Source of the DNA: Marinobacter sp. | GTDB lineage: Bacteria > Pseudomonadota > Gammaproteobacteria > Pseudomonadales > Oleiphilaceae | Assembly (NCBI GenBank): GCA_018402255.1 | Contig: JAGYIS010000004.1 | Span: 558,001-622,000, forward strand | Direction of reading: 5' to 3' | DNA: 64,000 nt | Part shown: piece after piece, positions 9,867 to 17,955 of the stretch | Layout: every line of letters begins with the position of its first letter | How positions within the stretch are numbered: position 1 is the first letter of the stretch | Program-made: the position numbers and the translations under genes | The notes under the pieces: model-generated | Seen by the model: only the letters and a program-made list of their open reading frames with translations | Told to the model about the DNA's origin: nothing | Databases searched by the model: none

Positions 9867-10358
9867 TCAGTCGTTCTCAGCGCAGCGTTGCGTCAGTTCC
9901 CGGTTGGAAATAAGCTTGAGCATATCGTAAGTGGTTATGATGCCTGTGATTTTTGAATCTCTGGTGACAAAGATCCGGTGCAGGTGTTCGTGCATCATGA
10001 TGTTGGCGATGTCGCGCACCGGAGTGTCCTCATCAACCGACAGTACGATGGGCGTCATGATATCGCGCACTTCCACCGGTACTTTGCCCATTTCCTCAAA
10101 GATCACCATGCGCAATCTGCGGGCCTCTTCCTGCTCTTCCTGGGTCAGCTTGGGCTGATCGCCCGTGCGGCTGGCATTCCAGCGGAACTCGGTGATGTCT
10201 TTGAGGGTGGCAATGCCGATGATGTCGCCCTGGTCGTCGGTGACCGGGCTACCGGTGATTTCGTTGTCGGTGAGAAAGCGCGCCAGACGGTCCATGGTCC
10301 AGTGATGGGGAACCGCCTTGACGGTCGGGGTCATGATTTCATGGGCGAGAACGCTCAT
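9867..10358 (-). CDS. CBS-domain pair protein
   Basis: A 163-residue protein made almost entirely of two CBS motifs. The first begins at MTPTVKAVPHHWTMDRLARF and contains SPVTDDQGDIIGIATLKDI; the second begins at IMTPIVLSVDEDTPVRDIA and contains IFVTRDSKITGIITTYDML. CBS pairs (Bateman modules) bind adenosine nucleotides such as AMP, ATP or S-adenosylmethionine and regulate partners. The segment between the two motifs is charged and helical. It is the first gene of the CBS-phoH unit. No enzymatic domain is present, so the function of this free-standing module is unknown. Confidence 0.88.
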   Translation of the reverse strand: MSVLAHEIMTPTVKAVPHHWTMDRLARFLTDNEITGSPVTDDQGDIIGIATLKDITEFRWNASRTGDQPKLTQEEQEEARRLRMVIFEEMGKVPVEVRDIMTPIVLSVDEDTPVRDIANIMMHEHLHRIFVTRDSKITGIITTYDMLKLISNRELTQRCAEND

Positions 10359-10439
10359 TGGCTGGGGTCATCCATTTGCAGTCCTTTTAACGAAGCTTAG
10401 CCGTTCCCTGGCTCCCCGTCATCCCCCATCAGTGGCGGG

Positions 10440-11178
10440 TTACTGCTCCGTTGGCGTGACCGCTTTCAGATTGCCGTCTTCGGCCCACTCCAGGCGGTGG
10501 CCCTGGTACTTCTCTTCTTTGGCCACCGCCTCAAGCGCCTGTATGGATTTGACCGGGATGTCGATCAGCAGGCTGTTCACCAGCCAGCCGGGCAAGGCGC
10601 CGTTGGGGTCTGTGTGCTGCACCCAGACCATCCGGGCTCCATCGCCGTTAGGGGTGAAGCGGTAAAGGGTGTCTGAGCGGTCGACTCTTACCCGACTGTT
10701 CAGTTCGGCCCGCATGCCCGGAACGGCGTTCAGGTTCATCACGATTTCACCGGTGCTGGCATCGCCACGGGTGCGGATGCGCAAAACATAATCCCGATCG
10801 GTCACCGGCCAGGGCATGTCGTTCACGGAGTAGGCGTATCGCTCATAAAAGTCGCCCTGTCCAAACGCGAACGACTCTGTGCAGTTGTGCACCCATTCCT
10901 TGCAGGATTCCGGGTTGATCATCACGGCCATCAGGTTCTCTGGTGGGTACATCCAGCTCTGCCACTGCTTTGAATGCCTGAAACCCGGAATTGACCTGGT
11001 CCATGGTGTAGATGCGGATGTTGTCGACTTGTTTGCGCAGGGTCCAGTCGTCAGCATTTTCGTCTGGCAAGGGCGCATGCTCACTGGCGGTGCCTGGTAA
11101 TGGCAGGGCCAGAATCATGAGCGCGCCCAGCGCTCGGGCCAGCTTGCTGGTAAAACCTTGGGCTCCGGTTATGGTCAT
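10440..11178 (-). CDS. Secreted or periplasmic START-domain protein, one frameshift
   Basis: About 245 residues after correction. A signal peptide (residues 1-31, hydrophobic core LGALMILALPLPG) precedes a StAR-related lipid-transfer (START) domain. Recognisable parts are TMDQVNSGFQAFKAVAELD, WVHNCTESFAFGQ and the DRDYVLRIRT strand. The frame breaks after ...AELDVP and resumes at PENLMAVMINPESCKEW. Removing one base from the GGG run at 10945-10947 on the printed strand restores a continuous protein, so a sequence error is likely. Bacterial START proteins bind lipids or other hydrophobic ligands. The gene is divergent from the DUF2804 gene. Confidence 0.82.
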
Positions 11179-11315
11179 AAGCTACACTTCCCTGATGAAG
11201 GTACGCCGAGTTTATCACGGAGCTGTTTGATGCTCGGTGGCAGGACTGAGGGTTTGTGAACCAGGTAGCGTCCTGAAGCGCGACAACTTATGAATGGCCT
11301 GATCTGACGATAATC

Positions 11316-12323
11316 ATGACAAAACCGACATTGATTGATGGCAAAGGAAAGATAACGCCGGGCGTGCTGGATCAGCCGGTCGACACCATCAACTATCTGG
11401 ATTACGACCTGCGTACCGTGATGGACCGGCCACGATCCCGGCTGGCCAGGCGCTGGCGGTTTAACCAGTTTCAGTTTGTCAGTGCCATGTCCCCTGGCTG
11501 GGTTTTTGGTATGGCCATTGTTGACCTTAAACTGGTGAGTAGCGGCTTTTTCTATCTTTTTGATTTCGAAAGCGGTCAGATGTTTGAACAATCCTTCATG
11601 CAGCCGCTTGCCCGCCATACCGAAATTGAACCCTACCCGGAGCGTGGCCATGCCCGGTTTCGCAAAGGGCAGGTCGAGTTGGCGATTGAGCCGGCAACCG
11701 GTGGGCGTAATATTCGGGTGACCGCGCCAGGCAGTATCCGTGTTGATCTGGAGCTGCAGGATACTGGCCAGCCGCTCAGGCTGGTGTGCCCGGCGGGCTA
11801 CAACGGTTGGGTGTTCACCCGAAAATCGGCGGGCATTCCGGTTGACGGAGAGGTGCGCTGGGGGCAACAGGTGTGGCGTTGTGATGAGTCCAGCCGCGGC
11901 TCCATCGACTGGAGTTGCGGGTTTATGCGCCGGGAAACCGCCTGGAACTGGACGTGCCTGGCGGGTGTGACGGACCAGGGGCTGTCGGTCGGCCTGAACC
12001 TTGCCGCTGGCGTGAACGAAACCGGGATGACGGAAAATGCCCTTTGGCTGGACGGTCGCTGCCTGAAGCTGGGCGCCGCCCGCTTTGAGTTCGATCGAAA
12101 CCAACCGGGCGCGGACTGGCGAGTGACTACCGAGGATGGCCGGGTAGATCTGAGCTTTGTGCCCTCGGGCACACGCAAGGAACGCCTGAATGCCGGGATC
12201 TTGGCATCTAATTTCCGGCAGTTTGTGGGAACCTTCCGTGGCACCGTTGAGGATTATGCGGGCAAAATAATCCCCGTAGATGGGCTACGGGGATTGATGG
12301 AAGATCATTTCGCCCGCTGGTAA
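11316..12323 (+). CDS. DUF2804 family protein
   Basis: A 335-residue protein that I recognise as DUF2804. It has no signal peptide or membrane helix and is rich in aromatic residues (for example YNGWVFTRKSAG and WNWTCLAGVTDQG), consistent with an all-beta fold. No catalytic motif is evident and the family has no established function. The gene has its own 137-base upstream gap facing the START-protein gene. Its final 60 bases contain a perfect 11-bp inverted repeat (12269-12295), which may serve as a structured 3' end. It converges on minE, only 14 bases away. Confidence 0.8.
   Translation: MTKPTLIDGKGKITPGVLDQPVDTINYLDYDLRTVMDRPRSRLARRWRFNQFQFVSAMSPGWVFGMAIVDLKLVSSGFFYLFDFESGQMFEQSFMQPLARHTEIEPYPERGHARFRKGQVELAIEPATGGRNIRVTAPGSIRVDLELQDTGQPLRLVCPAGYNGWVFTRKSAGIPVDGEVRWGQQVWRCDESSRGSIDWSCGFMRRETAWNWTCLAGVTDQGLSVGLNLAAGVNETGMTENALWLDGRCLKLGAARFEFDRNQPGADWRVTTEDGRVDLSFVPSGTRKERLNAGILASNFRQFVGTFRGTVEDYAGKIIPVDGLRGLMEDHFARW
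12269..12295 (+). terminator. Hairpin inside the 3' end of the DUF2804 gene
   Basis: AATCCCCGTAG and CTACGGGGATT form a perfect 11-bp stem with a five-base loop, just before the DUF2804 stop codon and the convergent minE end. No U-rich tail follows, so it may be an mRNA 3' stabiliser or weak bidirectional terminator. Confidence 0.4.
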
Positions 12324-12337
12324 CGCAGGCGCTGTGA

Positions 12338-12589
12338 TTACTTTTCCGGCAGGGTGACGTTCAGTTCCAGTACCGAGCAACTGTCGTTGCGGTCGACCTC
12401 AAACTGCACCATGTCGTCGCTGATTTCCACGTACTTGCGAATAACGGCCAGCAATTCCTGCTGCAACTGGGGCAGGTAGTCAGGTTGGTCCCGCTGACCC
12501 CGCTCGTGGGCGACAATAATCTGCAGGCGCTCTTTGGCGACACTGGCGGTGTTGGTTTTTTTGCTTTTGAAGTAGTCGAGAAAATTCAT
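12338..12589 (-). CDS. minE: Cell division topological specificity factor MinE
   Basis: An 83-residue protein of normal length. The N-terminus [11 protein letters not shown] is the amphipathic membrane-targeting segment, and the following [13 protein letters not shown] is the MinD-contacting helix. The C-terminal half is the beta-rich dimerisation domain. MinE stimulates MinD ATPase at the membrane and drives pole-to-pole oscillation, so the FtsZ ring forms at mid-cell. It starts three bases after the minD stop codon and is the last gene of the leftward minCDE operon. Confidence 0.97.
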   Translation of the reverse strand: MNFLDYFKSKKTNTASVAKERLQIIVAHERGQRDQPDYLPQLQQELLAVIRKYVEISDDMVQFEVDRNDSCSVLELNVTLPEK

Positions 12590-12592
12590 CCT

Positions 12593-13405
12593 TTAGCTCC
12601 CCTTGAACATCCGTGAGAAGAAGCCTTTCTTCTGTGCGGTCATAAATCGATGCTCACGATCTTCGCCCAGTAGCCGCGCCACCGCGTCGTCGTAGGCTTG
12701 GCCGGCGTCGCTCTGATCCTCCAGTATGACCGGAAGGCCCTGGTTGGATGCGTTCAATACCACCTGGCTTTCAGGAATAACGCCGAGCAGGGGGATGGCC
12801 AGAATTTCTTCAACGTCGTTGACTGACAGCATCTCGCCGCGTTCGACCCGGTCCGGGTTGTAGCGGGTCAGCAGCAAGTGTTCCTTGACCGGGTCCTGGC
12901 CCATTTCCGCGCGCCGGGACTTGCTTTGCAGGATGCCCAGAATGCGGTCGGAATCCCGCACTGAGGAGACCTCGGGGTTGGTCACAACAATGGCTTCATC
13001 GGCGTAGTAAAGCGCCATCAGTGCGCCATGCTCGATGCCGGCGGGAGAGTCGCAGACGATATAGTCGAAGGTTTCAGACAATTCGTTGATGATTTTCTCA
13101 ACGCCTTCTTTGGTCAGTGCTTCTTTTTCCCGGGTCTGGGAGGCAGGCAGAATAAACAGCGTCTCAACGCGCTTGTCTTTGATCAGGGCCTGATTGAGGC
13201 TGGCTTCGCCCTGAATCACGTTGACGAAGTCATACACCACGCGGCGTTCGCAATTCATGATCAGGTCAAGATTACGCAGGCCTACATCAAAATCGATCAC
13301 GACGGTTTTGTGGCCGCGCTTGGCAAGGCCGGTGCTGATTGAGGCGCTGGTTGTGGTTTTGCCAACGCCGCCTTTTCCTGAGGTAACGACAATGATTCTA
13401 GCCAA
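12593..13405 (-). CDS. minD: Septum site-determining ATPase MinD
   Basis: A 270-residue deviant-Walker ATPase. The signature GKGGVGKTTT starts at residue 10, with switch residues in VVIDFDVGLRNLD, and the C-terminal amphipathic membrane-targeting helix ends KKGFFSRMFKGS. ATP-bound MinD dimers sit on the inner membrane, recruit MinC to block FtsZ assembly near the poles, and are released by MinE. The gene lies between minC and minE on the minus strand, with 65 bases separating it from minC. Confidence 0.98.
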   Translation of the reverse strand: MARIIVVTSGKGGVGKTTTSASISTGLAKRGHKTVVIDFDVGLRNLDLIMNCERRVVYDFVNVIQGEASLNQALIKDKRVETLFILPASQTREKEALTKEGVEKIINELSETFDYIVCDSPAGIEHGALMALYYADEAIVVTNPEVSSVRDSDRILGILQSKSRRAEMGQDPVKEHLLLTRYNPDRVERGEMLSVNDVEEILAIPLLGVIPESQVVLNASNQGLPVILEDQSDAGQAYDDAVARLLGEDREHRFMTAQKKGFFSRMFKGS

Positions 13406-13470
13406 GGTAAGTTTCCTGTTTCACGGTGGATTCGTCATGTTTTCAAGCGTTGTTATTGGCTGTCACAACA

Positions 13471-14247
13471 TCAGGCCTTGTCCAGTGGCGTTACCACCAG
13501 CAGGTCATCCCTGAGCTGGATTTGCACGGCGCTCTTCCAGCCATTCTCCTGAAGATCTTCGGAGATTTTATAGTGTCCGGCGATGGACACAAGCTCTGCT
13601 TCAAGTGACTGGCAGAATACTCGGGCGCTCTCGGCACCGTGGATGCCTGCCAGGGCCCGGCCCCGAAGCGGGCCGTAAACATGAATGTTGCCGGCTGCGA
13701 GCACTTCGGCACCCGCTTGAACCGGCGCCAGGATGATCAGATCACCCTCCGGTGCATAGACTTGTTGGCCCGACCGGACGGTCTGGTTGACCACTTTCGC
13801 CGGTGCCGGTTCGTTGTGGCGCAACGGCGGGTTCTATCGGTTCGGCCGTGAGTTCTGAGGGCGGGACATCATTGGCGGGTGCTGGGCTGGAGCTGTCGCC
13901 GCCTGGTCACGATGACTGCCGCCTGGCAGCAACGCCAGCGAGGCCCCGCGAGCCAGGCGTCGTTGGTCATCGTTGGCCGCCCGTACCCCGATGACGTGGA
14001 TGCTGTGTCGGCGACAGCTACCGATGATCTTGAAGAAATCCAGCTCGCTATCCAGCCCCTCGTACTTCTCCAGACTGATGATCAACGGAATGTCTTTGAA
14101 GAAACCCGGTGCCTGGCTGATTTTGTCACGCAGGTTGGTCTCAAACTCTTCTTCGTCAAAGTAGTACAGCTCAAGCGCGGTGAGAGACACACTGGCGCTC
14201 TTTAGCTGGAAACTCTGTTTTAGCCCGGAGTTGGCTGTATCACTCAT
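13471..14247 (-). CDS. minC: Septum site-determining protein MinC, linker broken by indels
   Basis: FtsZ assembly inhibitor. The N-terminal domain ([20 protein letters not shown] through [14 protein letters not shown]) and the C-terminal beta-helix domain that binds MinD ([29 protein letters not shown]) are both well preserved. In the printed sequence an in-frame TAG interrupts the linker. The neighbouring frame reads a sensible linker ([19 protein letters not shown]), which points to one missing base near 13905-13906 and one extra base around 13815-13835. The pair cancels, so a 258-residue protein is likely in reality. The ATG at 14247 (MSDTANSG) fits better than the upstream codon at 14271. 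Confidence 0.88.
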
Positions 14248-14270
14248 GAATAAATGTCTTCCCTGGTGCA

Positions 14271-14633
14271 TTACTCTTTGGGTTCGGGGCGAGCCCGCAG
14301 AGGCTGACGATCAAAACGGATGCCGGACCAGCCGGTGCTTATAAACTGGCGGATATTGCCATGGCTGTCACCGGCGGGATCGCCCAGTACCTGCTGATAA
14401 TGCTGGGCGAACAGGTTGAGGGTATCGGCCTCGCTGAGGTTGCCGTATTGGCCCAGGGCGAACACCCGGCAGGAACCGGCGTTCTCGCCAGCGTCGTTGC
14501 GCAGGGGGCCGTTGTCAAAACCGGCGGGTTGATACTCAAAGTGCTGGTCGATCAGGGCCAGTGTATCGTCAAAATCCGCATGGCCTGCACTGATAGAAGC
14601 CAGATGGATGCGAATCGCCTCAAGGATATTCAT
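14271..14633 (-). CDS. HopJ family protein
   Basis: A 120-residue protein of the HopJ type III effector family (FDDTLALIDQHFEYQPAGF, GENAGSCRVFALGQ, RQFISTGWSGIRFD). The family name comes from plant-pathogen effectors, but the family is widespread in free-living gammaproteobacteria. No type III secretion genes are nearby, so an effector role is unlikely. The start codon overlaps the stop of the upstream DUF1244 gene (TAATG), which implies translational coupling. Function unknown. Confidence 0.85.
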   Translation of the reverse strand: MNILEAIRIHLASISAGHADFDDTLALIDQHFEYQPAGFDNGPLRNDAGENAGSCRVFALGQYGNLSEADTLNLFAQHYQQVLGDPAGDSHGNIRQFISTGWSGIRFDRQPLRARPEPKE

Positions 14634-14911
14634 TATTTGTGATCCTGCTTGGGACCCTTCTGGTAAAGCGCTTTCCACTCTTCGTAGGGCATGCCGTAGA
14701 TTTCTTCCCGGGCATCGGGGTCGGATAGCTCGAAGCCCTGCTGTTCTGCTTCGGCCCGGTACCATTTGGACAGGCAGTTTCGGCAGAACCCGGCCAGATT
14801 CATCAGGTCAATGTTCTGCACGTCGGTGTTCTTGCGCAGGTGATCCACCAGACGCCGGAACGCGGCGGCTTCGATTTCTGTGCGCTTGGACTCGGGTATT
14901 GGATTGGTCAT
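14633..14911 (-). CDS. DUF1244 family protein
   Basis: A 92-residue protein of the DUF1244 family. The conserved centre is DLMNLAGFCRNCLSKWYR with two cysteines, followed by EEIYGMPYEEWKALYQ. The cysteine pair in a small alpha-helical protein suggests metal or redox chemistry, but the family has no known function. An ATG at 14923 four codons earlier is also possible. Its stop codon overlaps the start of the HopJ-like gene, and the two are probably co-translated. A gap of 114 bases separates it from the divergent dinB. Confidence 0.85.
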   Translation of the reverse strand: MTNPIPESKRTEIEAAAFRRLVDHLRKNTDVQNIDLMNLAGFCRNCLSKWYRAEAEQQGFELSDPDAREEIYGMPYEEWKALYQKGPKQDHK

Positions 14912-15025
14912 GATGCCTCGCATTGGGTTATCGGTTTGATAGAGCAATCCCTGACATTCTGTGCATGTTAGCTTAAGATACAAGGCTGTATAAATGTACA
15001 GATTGTTAACCTGAGCTCGCTGACC

Positions 15026-16090
15026 ATGCCCCAGCGCAAAATCATCCATGTGGATTGCGACTGTTTCTACGCCGCCGTCGAGATGCGCGACGACCCATCC
15101 CTGCGGGACGTTCCGCTGGCGGTGGGTGGTGACGGTGGTCGTGGCGTGGTGACCACCTGCAATTATCGGGCGCGCACCTTCGGAGTACGCTCGGCCATGC
15201 CGGGTGGTGAAGCCCGACGGCTTTGCCCGGGCCTGGTCACCGTGCCCCCGGATATGGCCAGGTACCGGGCGGCATCCCAGCAGGTGATGGCCATTCTTCG
15301 GGAAATGACCGATCTGGTCGAACCGTTGTCGCTGGATGAAGCCTTTCTGGACGTAACCGAGGTGGTGGAGCATAAAGGCAGTGCCACCCTGATGGCCAGG
15401 CATTTGCGAGAGCGGGTCAAGCGAGAGGTTGGCATAACGATATCCGCCGGCGTTGCCCCCAACAAATTCCTCGCCAAGATTGCCAGTGATTGGCGCAAGC
15501 CCGATGGCTTGTTTGTGATCACGCCGGCGGAAGTAGCCGCGTTTGTGGAGGCCTTGCCGGTGGAGAAACTGTTCGGCGTGGGGCAGGTAACCGCGGGCAA
15601 ATTACACGCCATGGGGGTGGCAACCTGCGGTGATATGCAGGCGCTCGGGGCCGATGCGTTGATTGACCGGTTCGGCAAGCAGGGTTACCGGCTGTTCGAA
15701 ATGGCAAACGGGCGGGATGAGCGCGCGGTTGTGGTGTCCAGAGTCGCCAAATCGGTGAGCGTTGAACGGACCTTTTCCCAGGATCTGCCGGATAAAACGG
15801 CCTGTGACACCGTAATGCCCGCTCTGGTGGCTGACCTCAACCTCCGGTTGGCCCGAAAGAGCCGGGCCAAACCCATCCACAAATTGTTCGTCAAGATTCG
15901 CTACAGCGATTTTTCTACCCACACCCTGGAGCGGGTTCGGGAATCGGTAGCGGAACCGCAAGTTGCAGACTATCAACCCTTGCTGGACGAGCTGGTCACT
16001 CAGGCAGAGCGCCCGGTGCGGTTGCTGGGTGTTGGTGTGCGCTTTCGCAATGACGAAGCGCCCACCACTCAGTTGCGGCTGTTTGATTGA
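15026..16090 (+). CDS. dinB: DNA polymerase IV
   Basis: A Y-family translesion polymerase of 354 residues. Catalytic acidic residues are visible in [12 protein letters not shown] (Asp10) and [10 protein letters not shown] (about residues 102-104). The steric region [17 protein letters not shown] stretch is [16 protein letters not shown], and the helix-hairpin-helix is near [16 protein letters not shown]. The little-finger domain occupies residues 240-345. It ends with QLRLFD, a canonical beta-clamp binding motif at the extreme C-terminus. The enzyme bypasses damaged template bases and is usually part of the SOS response. I did not find a convincing LexA box in the upstream 114 bases. The gene converges with PAP2, two bases apart. 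Confidence 0.97.
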   Translation: MPQRKIIHVDCDCFYAAVEMRDDPSLRDVPLAVGGDGGRGVVTTCNYRARTFGVRSAMPGGEARRLCPGLVTVPPDMARYRAASQQVMAILREMTDLVEPLSLDEAFLDVTEVVEHKGSATLMARHLRERVKREVGITISAGVAPNKFLAKIASDWRKPDGLFVITPAEVAAFVEALPVEKLFGVGQVTAGKLHAMGVATCGDMQALGADALIDRFGKQGYRLFEMANGRDERAVVVSRVAKSVSVERTFSQDLPDKTACDTVMPALVADLNLRLARKSRAKPIHKLFVKIRYSDFSTHTLERVRESVAEPQVADYQPLLDELVTQAERPVRLLGVGVRFRNDEAPTTQLRLFD

Positions 16091-16092
16091 CG

Positions 16093-16656
16093 CTATAGAG
16101 CGACCAGCACCCCGTCAAACATCTGCACCGACATCCAGCCCATGCATCCGCCGATGATGGCGCCGGCGGCGACATCGCTGGGGTAGTGCAGGCCCAGAAC
16201 TACCCTGGAGGCCGCCACCGAGAGCGTGAACGGCAGCACCCACCAGGCCATCGTCGGCATGACCGCAAACAGCATGGCCTGAAAACAAGCCGCGTGAAGC
16301 GTATGGCCGGACGGGAAGCTATAGCGGTCCAGTGGCGGCGTACCGCAGTTGATTGCCGGGAACGAGATGAAGGGTCGTTCCCGGATCAGCCAGCGCTTGA
16401 GGCCTTTATATGTGATGGTGCAGGTGAGCCCGGTAAAAGCCATCAGGATCGCTAAAGCCGGGCCGTGATCCGACGCTGTAAATGGAAGTGTCAGAATCAG
16501 AGCGTACCAGAACCAGCCATCACCCAGCCGGCTGACCACCCGGAAATAGTCCAGTACGGGGCGAAATCGCACCATACGGTTGATCGCCTGGCACAGCGCA
16601 TACTCACGCTGATCGGCCAGGTCAAAGAAGCGAGATGCTTTGCTTGTTGATGCCAT
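16093..16656 (-). CDS. PAP2 superfamily membrane phosphatase
   Basis: A 187-residue integral membrane phosphatase with the complete three-part active site of phosphatidic acid phosphatase type 2: KRWLIRERP, YSFPSGHTLH, and SRVVLGLHYPSD. Several hydrophobic helices separate the motifs. These enzymes dephosphorylate phosphatidic acid, undecaprenyl diphosphate or related lipid phosphates on the outer face of the inner membrane. The ATG at 16656 lies inside the end of the upstream glycosyltransferase gene (35-base overlap), so the two are translationally coupled. If the upstream Pho-box-like array is real, this gene would be phosphate-starvation induced and could generate diacylglycerol for the glycosyltransferase. 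That role is inference. Confidence 0.88.
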   Translation of the reverse strand: MASTSKASRFFDLADQREYALCQAINRMVRFRPVLDYFRVVSRLGDGWFWYALILTLPFTASDHGPALAILMAFTGLTCTITYKGLKRWLIRERPFISFPAINCGTPPLDRYSFPSGHTLHAACFQAMLFAVMPTMAWWVLPFTLSVAASRVVLGLHYPSDVAAGAIIGGCMGWMSVQMFDGVLVAL

Positions 16657-17869
16657 GGTAGCGAGCCTGTGAGGGTTGATTGAGTACCAACTGTTCGAAC
16701 TGTTCAATCTGACTGCTCCAGCTCAGATCCAGCGCATCCAGGCGAGCCTGGGCCCGCACACGACTGAGCAGGGTGGACTGGTCGGCAAGCCTCAGGGCTT
16801 GATTGATAAAGGCGTCGTCGTCTTCCAGGTGGACTTTCAGGCCGTTTTCACCGTGGCGAATGTGCTCGGCGGCGGCTGCGTCGTCGAAGGCAACCAGGCC
16901 AAGGCCACTGGCCATGGCCTCGAGTACCACGTTTCCGAAAGTGTCGGTTTTACTCGGGAATAGAAACAGATCGCCCGAGGCGTAGTGCCGAGCCAGATCT
17001 TCACCGCGCTGGGTGCCACAGAACAGGTAATCCGGATGTCGTTCGGCCAGTTGCCGGCGCATCGGGCCATCACCGACCAGAACAAAGCGTGCGTTGGGGT
17101 GCATGCCCCGGATTCGCTCGAAACAGGCAACCGCCATCCGCAGATTTTTCTCAGAGGCAAGACGACCCACATAGAGTACTGCCCGGTCGTTGTCAGCCAG
17201 GCCCCAACGTTTGCGCAGCTCCGGATCACGTTTGTGGGGAGCAAAACGATGGCAATCCACCCCCCGGCTCCACACGCCGGTGGGTGTGATGCCCATGCTA
17301 TGGGTGACTTGCTGCATTTTACGGGTTGGCACCAGGGTGATGGCGGTGCGGTTGTGAAACCATCGACCATAGGCGCAAAGGAATCCTTCCAGGCGGCCCG
17401 CACCGTAATAGCGTGAATAGCTGTGAAAATTGGTGTGGAATCCGGACGACACCGGAACGCCGAGAGTCCTGGCTGCTGAGACTGCCGCAATGCCAAGGGG
17501 CCCCTGAGTGGCGACATAAATGGCATCGGGCCGTTGTGCCAGCCAGAGCTTTTTCAGGGTGGCTGGCCTTGCGATGCCGAATTGCAGATCGCTATAGCCC
17601 GGCAACGGCAGGCCGGTAACCACCAGTTCCCTTGAAAACAGTCCGTTGCCTGTGCTTTCGACCAGCCCCTTTTGTTCGTGTGCCTGTTTCGGCCGTACCA
17701 CGGTTACCGTGTGGCCACGTTGGATCAGCCCCTGGCAAAGGTGCTTCAACGTGTTGGCCACACCATTGATTTCCGGCGGAAACGTCTCCGAAACAATGGT
17801 AATGTGTTGCGGGCGCCGTTCGGGCAACTGGGGTTTCATCACGCTGGGGCCTGAAGGTTCTTTTGTCAT
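16622..17869 (-). CDS. GT4 family glycosyltransferase, likely acting on lipid
   Basis: About 415 residues with a GT-B fold of CAZy family GT4. The N-terminal domain begins ITIVSETFPPEINGVANTL, a signature shared with SQD2-, MgtA- and PimB-like lipid glycosyltransferases. The C-terminal donor-binding domain contains YVGRLASEKN, FVLVGDGPMRRQL and the EX7E-type segment TFGNVVLEAMASGLG. Such enzymes transfer a sugar from a nucleotide donor to diacylglycerol or phosphatidylinositol-type acceptors. The start could be ATG 17869 or 17839; the latter fits a promoter in the Pho-box-like array at 17890-17920. The coupled downstream gene is a PAP2 phosphatase. A phosphate-stress glycolipid synthase, like the Agt enzymes of Pseudomonas and alphaproteobacteria, is my preferred reading. 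Confidence 0.85.
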   Translation of the reverse strand: MTKEPSGPSVMKPQLPERRPQHITIVSETFPPEINGVANTLKHLCQGLIQRGHTVTVVRPKQAHEQKGLVESTGNGLFSRELVVTGLPLPGYSDLQFGIARPATLKKLWLAQRPDAIYVATQGPLGIAAVSAARTLGVPVSSGFHTNFHSYSRYYGAGRLEGFLCAYGRWFHNRTAITLVPTRKMQQVTHSMGITPTGVWSRGVDCHRFAPHKRDPELRKRWGLADNDRAVLYVGRLASEKNLRMAVACFERIRGMHPNARFVLVGDGPMRRQLAERHPDYLFCGTQRGEDLARHYASGDLFLFPSKTDTFGNVVLEAMASGLGLVAFDDAAAAEHIRHGENGLKVHLEDDDAFINQALRLADQSTLLSRVRAQARLDALDLSWSSQIEQFEQLVLNQPSQARYHGINKQSISLL

Positions 17870-17889
17870 GCCTCCACTATGAAAAAACG

Positions 17890-17920
17890 GCGTGACAGAA
17901 ATACGACAGCTTCGTGACAT
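17890..17920 (-). promoter_or_regulatory. Candidate Pho box (three half-sites, 11-bp period)
   Basis: Read on the minus strand, TGTCAC, TGTCGT and TGTCAC occur at exact 11-base intervals (plus-strand cores at 17892, 17903 and 17914). CTGTCGTATTTCTGTCAC closely matches the PhoB consensus of CTGTCAT repeats separated by four AT-rich bases. A CATAGT at 17875-17880 sits ten bases downstream as a possible -10. The array is oriented towards the GT4-PAP2 pair. It is also 36 bases upstream of the divergent aldo/keto reductase. Confidence 0.65.
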
Positions 17921-17955
17921 TCCCTTTACGTCTTCTATCCGCACAAGGAGATCTG

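Noticed and set aside
11175..12104. A 309-codon antisense frame over the DUF2804 gene
   Set aside because: The plus-strand protein is a recognised family with normal length; the antisense frame shows no motif.
14271..14633. HopJ as a type III secreted virulence effector
   Set aside because: No secretion or chaperone genes are near, and the family is common in free-living bacteria.
16093..16656. PAP2 gene as undecaprenyl-diphosphate phosphatase for cell wall recycling
   Set aside because: It is possible on sequence alone, but coupling to a lipid-type GT4 and a Pho-box-like array makes phosphatidic acid a better candidate; not excluded.
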